Source: Lingula anatina
Lineage: Eukaryota; Brachiopoda; Lingulata; Lingulida; Lingulidae
Reading direction: 5' to 3'
Assembly: GCF_001039355.2 (NCBI RefSeq)
Contig: NW_019775502.1
Span: 221,601-251,842, forward strand
DNA length: 30,242 nucleotides
The first letter of the stretch is position 1. Each line of letters opens with the position of its first letter. Positions 27,564 to 30,242 of the stretch are shown in pieces. Both the position numbers and the translations under genes were made by a program. Under the pieces are notes generated by a model that made no database searches, had not been told where the DNA came from, and worked only from the letters and a program-made list of their open reading frames with translations.

Positions 27564-30242
27564 CAGAAAAAAATGCCTTGAAAATAGATGAAACCGTCTG
27601 TTATTAGTAAAAAAAACTAATCGCCTTTTCTTTTTTCCAATTTCAATACTACTGCGCTCTGAATGAATGGAAAGAGCGAAGTTCATATAATATCATGTAT
27701 AATGAAGTAATTCACATTTTACCCGGCATAAGATTATTGCTTTAAGATTTTAGGATTTGTTCTTTTTCCAATGATCAAAATGTGCCAAAGGGTTGGCTTA
27801 AATGAAGTGCAAGCCCTGCACGTTTTATGGATACGAATTGTATTGCTGTTGTTTGCTGTGAAAACTTTGTGGTCAGTGCCTTCTTACGATTAGCAAAAGA
27901 ACGCAGCTGGGTCCTTGGGAAACTATGGTAAATTTTTATTCATCGGTGTGTATACTTATCTTACAAAAATGGCCACTGGTCGTGCACCTTAAGCCAAATC
28001 ACAACACTCATTCTATTGTAATTTCACTCACTGTTGACACATCTTTCATATTTCACCTGATATAAGATGAAGCTAGGGCTGTTGATTATATATGTATATC
28101 TTACTCTCCTCTACATCATGGCTAGGTCTCGTTAATTTGCTTTTCTATGGACATTTTCGTCGACCATTCAGAGCAAGCATTTCTGTGTAAACTGTATGGG
28201 CGTTGTAAAAGCGTTAGATCAATAAGACTCGCGCACTTAGAAGTGGCAGCAAATACACGGTTTACTTTGCCATTGTTCAACCAAATTTTCAGGGTAAAAT
28301 ACGGCTTGGTTTTTGGACGAGGGCTTCGACATGTCAGGACTAGTTGTTTCTGAACACAATATAGACAGGAAGCATGCTTCTTTAAAAAATGATAAAACGC
28401 AACAAAAGAAACCTCGACTGCAAAAGTCAGTCCGATCGATAGGCCTATATAAACCGGTGTACACGCATGTTTGAACACATACATGAATTGCACAAATTAA
28501 AAGCGGAAACAGTCGGAGGGTATTATCCCAAGCGAGTATAACATTTAAATCACTTATTATTATAACAGGTTGTATAAGCCATACAAGTCGTACAATATGC
28601 CTCCCGCAAGTTCATCGTCACAGGAATGCAAATAATAAAAAATGAAGAAACAAAACGAAATAAGTATCATAACAACAGTAAATCAGAAAGATGTGGCCCA
28701 CATCACGTCTCCTCGGTTTGTCTTACAACGCAAACACAAAAAATACTGAAGCCAGACATCACAAGTACGATATGCAGGATATCAGACAGGTCACATTAAT
28801 CATTCCGTAATATTTCGTTATGGCATCATGACTCTGCCAGGATGGCCTTTGGTATCGATAAATGTAGTTGTATCGCTGTTGTATCTCTCGGCCGCCTTGG
28901 GATCGAGAAGTGTTAGCTGGCTTGGATTTGGACGACTGATTTACACAGATTGAAAAAAATAACTCAGCTGGGGGCCTTTATTTCTATGCCGTCGGTAATT
29001 TGAGACTGATGGGGTAAAGCGTCATTTTTTTCCCTTATATTTAGATGACGCGGTGCTTGCCTTTGTTCGAATGGAGTTAATGCATTCACGATTCACCAAT
29101 CACTTTATGAAGAACAAACTGGCATTTTCAGGGCATTCTTCGAAATCGTTTATAATCGTAATATCATAAATCATTTAAAAGCCTTTCGATGTATCATGAA
29201 TATGGTATCACACTACAGTTAATTGATGTAAAGCTCCAGTGGATTTATACATATCTATCTTTATAAATTTGTATGAAATATTTCTTAACCCAAACTACCT
29301 TGTCAGTTTTCAAAGTTAACAATTTGCTTTGAAAGCCATTCGTGTTAAATTAGGATAAGAAGAAGGATTTGTTGATTTTTGTTTATGTGCTACTAGGGCG
29401 GTTGCTAGGGAAATTAACCTGTGTTCTAAAGGATGAGTAAGAATTTCAAGAAGGTATGACAAGAGGCTTATCACCATAATCATGACCTGAGATATGAAAC
29501 GGACATGTAAAGGTGTGAAAAACATACAAACACTAGAAAATCTGTTAATCCTATCCCCTTTTTAGATCCTTTTAGTAATGAAAAATTTAGGAAGAACTAA
29601 ATGTTTCACAGGATTGGTGTTGTTTACTTGATAGCTCAAGATTGTTACAAAACAGCTTTGTGTTGTGCTGAGTAGGAAGGTCGTTCAGGTGGCGTGAGAG
29701 GACGCGGCTTGAGCCTCGGGGTATAATAGGGGTCAGGTGTACATAGACACCTTATTGCCCCAGGAGTGGTATAATAACATAATACATACATGAACTAAGT
29801 GTATGATAAAGATTTGCGTCACAAACCACACTCCACAAAGCTTGGGAGTGGGATATTAAGCATTTACTGTTTAGTTCAGAGGAACACTTACAGCTGATAT
29901 TATGTATTACAATGAATGTTACAGCACAGGGTGTTTAGGTCATCAATTCAAGTCACTTTACAATAACACAGAGCTCTTTGTTTGTTATTTTGCATCCAAG
30001 CCTTTAATATAAAATTTACATGGTTATTATGCAAAATTACAACTGTTTAAAGTATTTAAATTCTTTCAAGTAAAAATAATTTGTGAATCACATTTTCGAC
30101 ATGGGCCCTATGTGCAGCATTTTTGAATCACAATTTCATATATTTCATGTCCAGAATAAAGCAAAAACAAGAAAATCAAGAAAGACTCATACATAGGTTT
30201 ACATAATCAATATGATTTATTTATGACAAGGTTGTATGTAAT

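Larger units (their letters stand above)
25080..30242. other. intergenic region without recognised genes
   Basis: Apart from the MITE at 25096-25379, the G-rich tract at 25668-25688 and the tandem repeat at 27402-27563, I recognise nothing. Reading frames reach 123 codons (28122-28493, minus) but look random in composition and have no family features. Exons of an unrecognised fast-evolving gene cannot be excluded. Confidence 0.6.

Noticed and set aside
28122-28493. 123-codon minus-strand frame
   Set aside because: No family similarity, no splice context, and residue composition typical of translated non-coding DNA. Kept only as an open question in the intergenic entry.
29670-29770. tRNA-like or SINE-like stretch (tcgttcaggtgg and a GC-rich follow-on)
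   Set aside because: A weak A-box resemblance only. No B box, no 5-bp anticodon stem with 7-nt loop, and no acceptor stem could be formed.

Overview
The window is animal nuclear DNA: AT-rich, with GT-AG introns, long non-coding stretches and many small repeats. Protein similarity recognised from memory, and the density of small repeats and MITE-like elements, suggest a lophotrochozoan, most likely a mollusc such as a bivalve. That assignment is an inference and cannot be proved from this sequence. There are no prokaryotic operons, no CRISPR array and no intact mobile-element coding region.

Layout. (1) 1-13.1 kb, plus strand: the 3' part of RABGAP1, a Rab GTPase-activating protein. Seven constitutive coding exons and one candidate 21-nt microexon lie between 2480 and 10556, with a possible long 3' UTR to about 13.1 kb. 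All introns are phase 0. (2) 13.6-17.8 kb, minus strand: NDOR1, the NADPH-dependent diflavin oxidoreductase, with ten coding exons in unbroken phase. The first coding exon or exons, about 70 residues carrying the FMN phosphate loop, are not found. (3) 17.9-19.8 kb: a dense block of three tandem-repeat families, a GC-rich CGACGG-type repeat and a perfect inverted repeat. (4) 19.8-24.4 kb, minus strand: ANKRD54, with seven coding exons from its start codon. The last exon or exons, about 100 residues, are not found. (5) 24.5-30.2 kb: the ANKRD54 promoter, then about 5.7 kb with no recognisable gene, holding a hairpin element, a hAT-like MITE and low-complexity tracts.

The three genes have housekeeping-type roles and are not expected to act together. 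RABGAP1 works in Rab-regulated membrane traffic, NDOR1 passes electrons to the cytosolic Fe-S assembly machinery, and ANKRD54 is a small ankyrin adaptor. RABGAP1 and NDOR1 are convergent, with polyadenylation signals within about 50-140 bp of each other. ANKRD54 and NDOR1 are in tandem on the minus strand.

The most notable features are as follows. NDOR1 loses its 5' end and ANKRD54 its 3' end on the two sides of the same repeat block, which points to a deletion or an assembly collapse. A candidate RABGAP1 microexon adds exactly one coiled-coil heptad. A TTAA-flanked MITE is present in two copies, one of them in the putative RABGAP1 3' UTR. Two foldback elements are present. ANKRD54 intron 1 contains promoter-like clusters. 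I found no convincing new multi-gene system.
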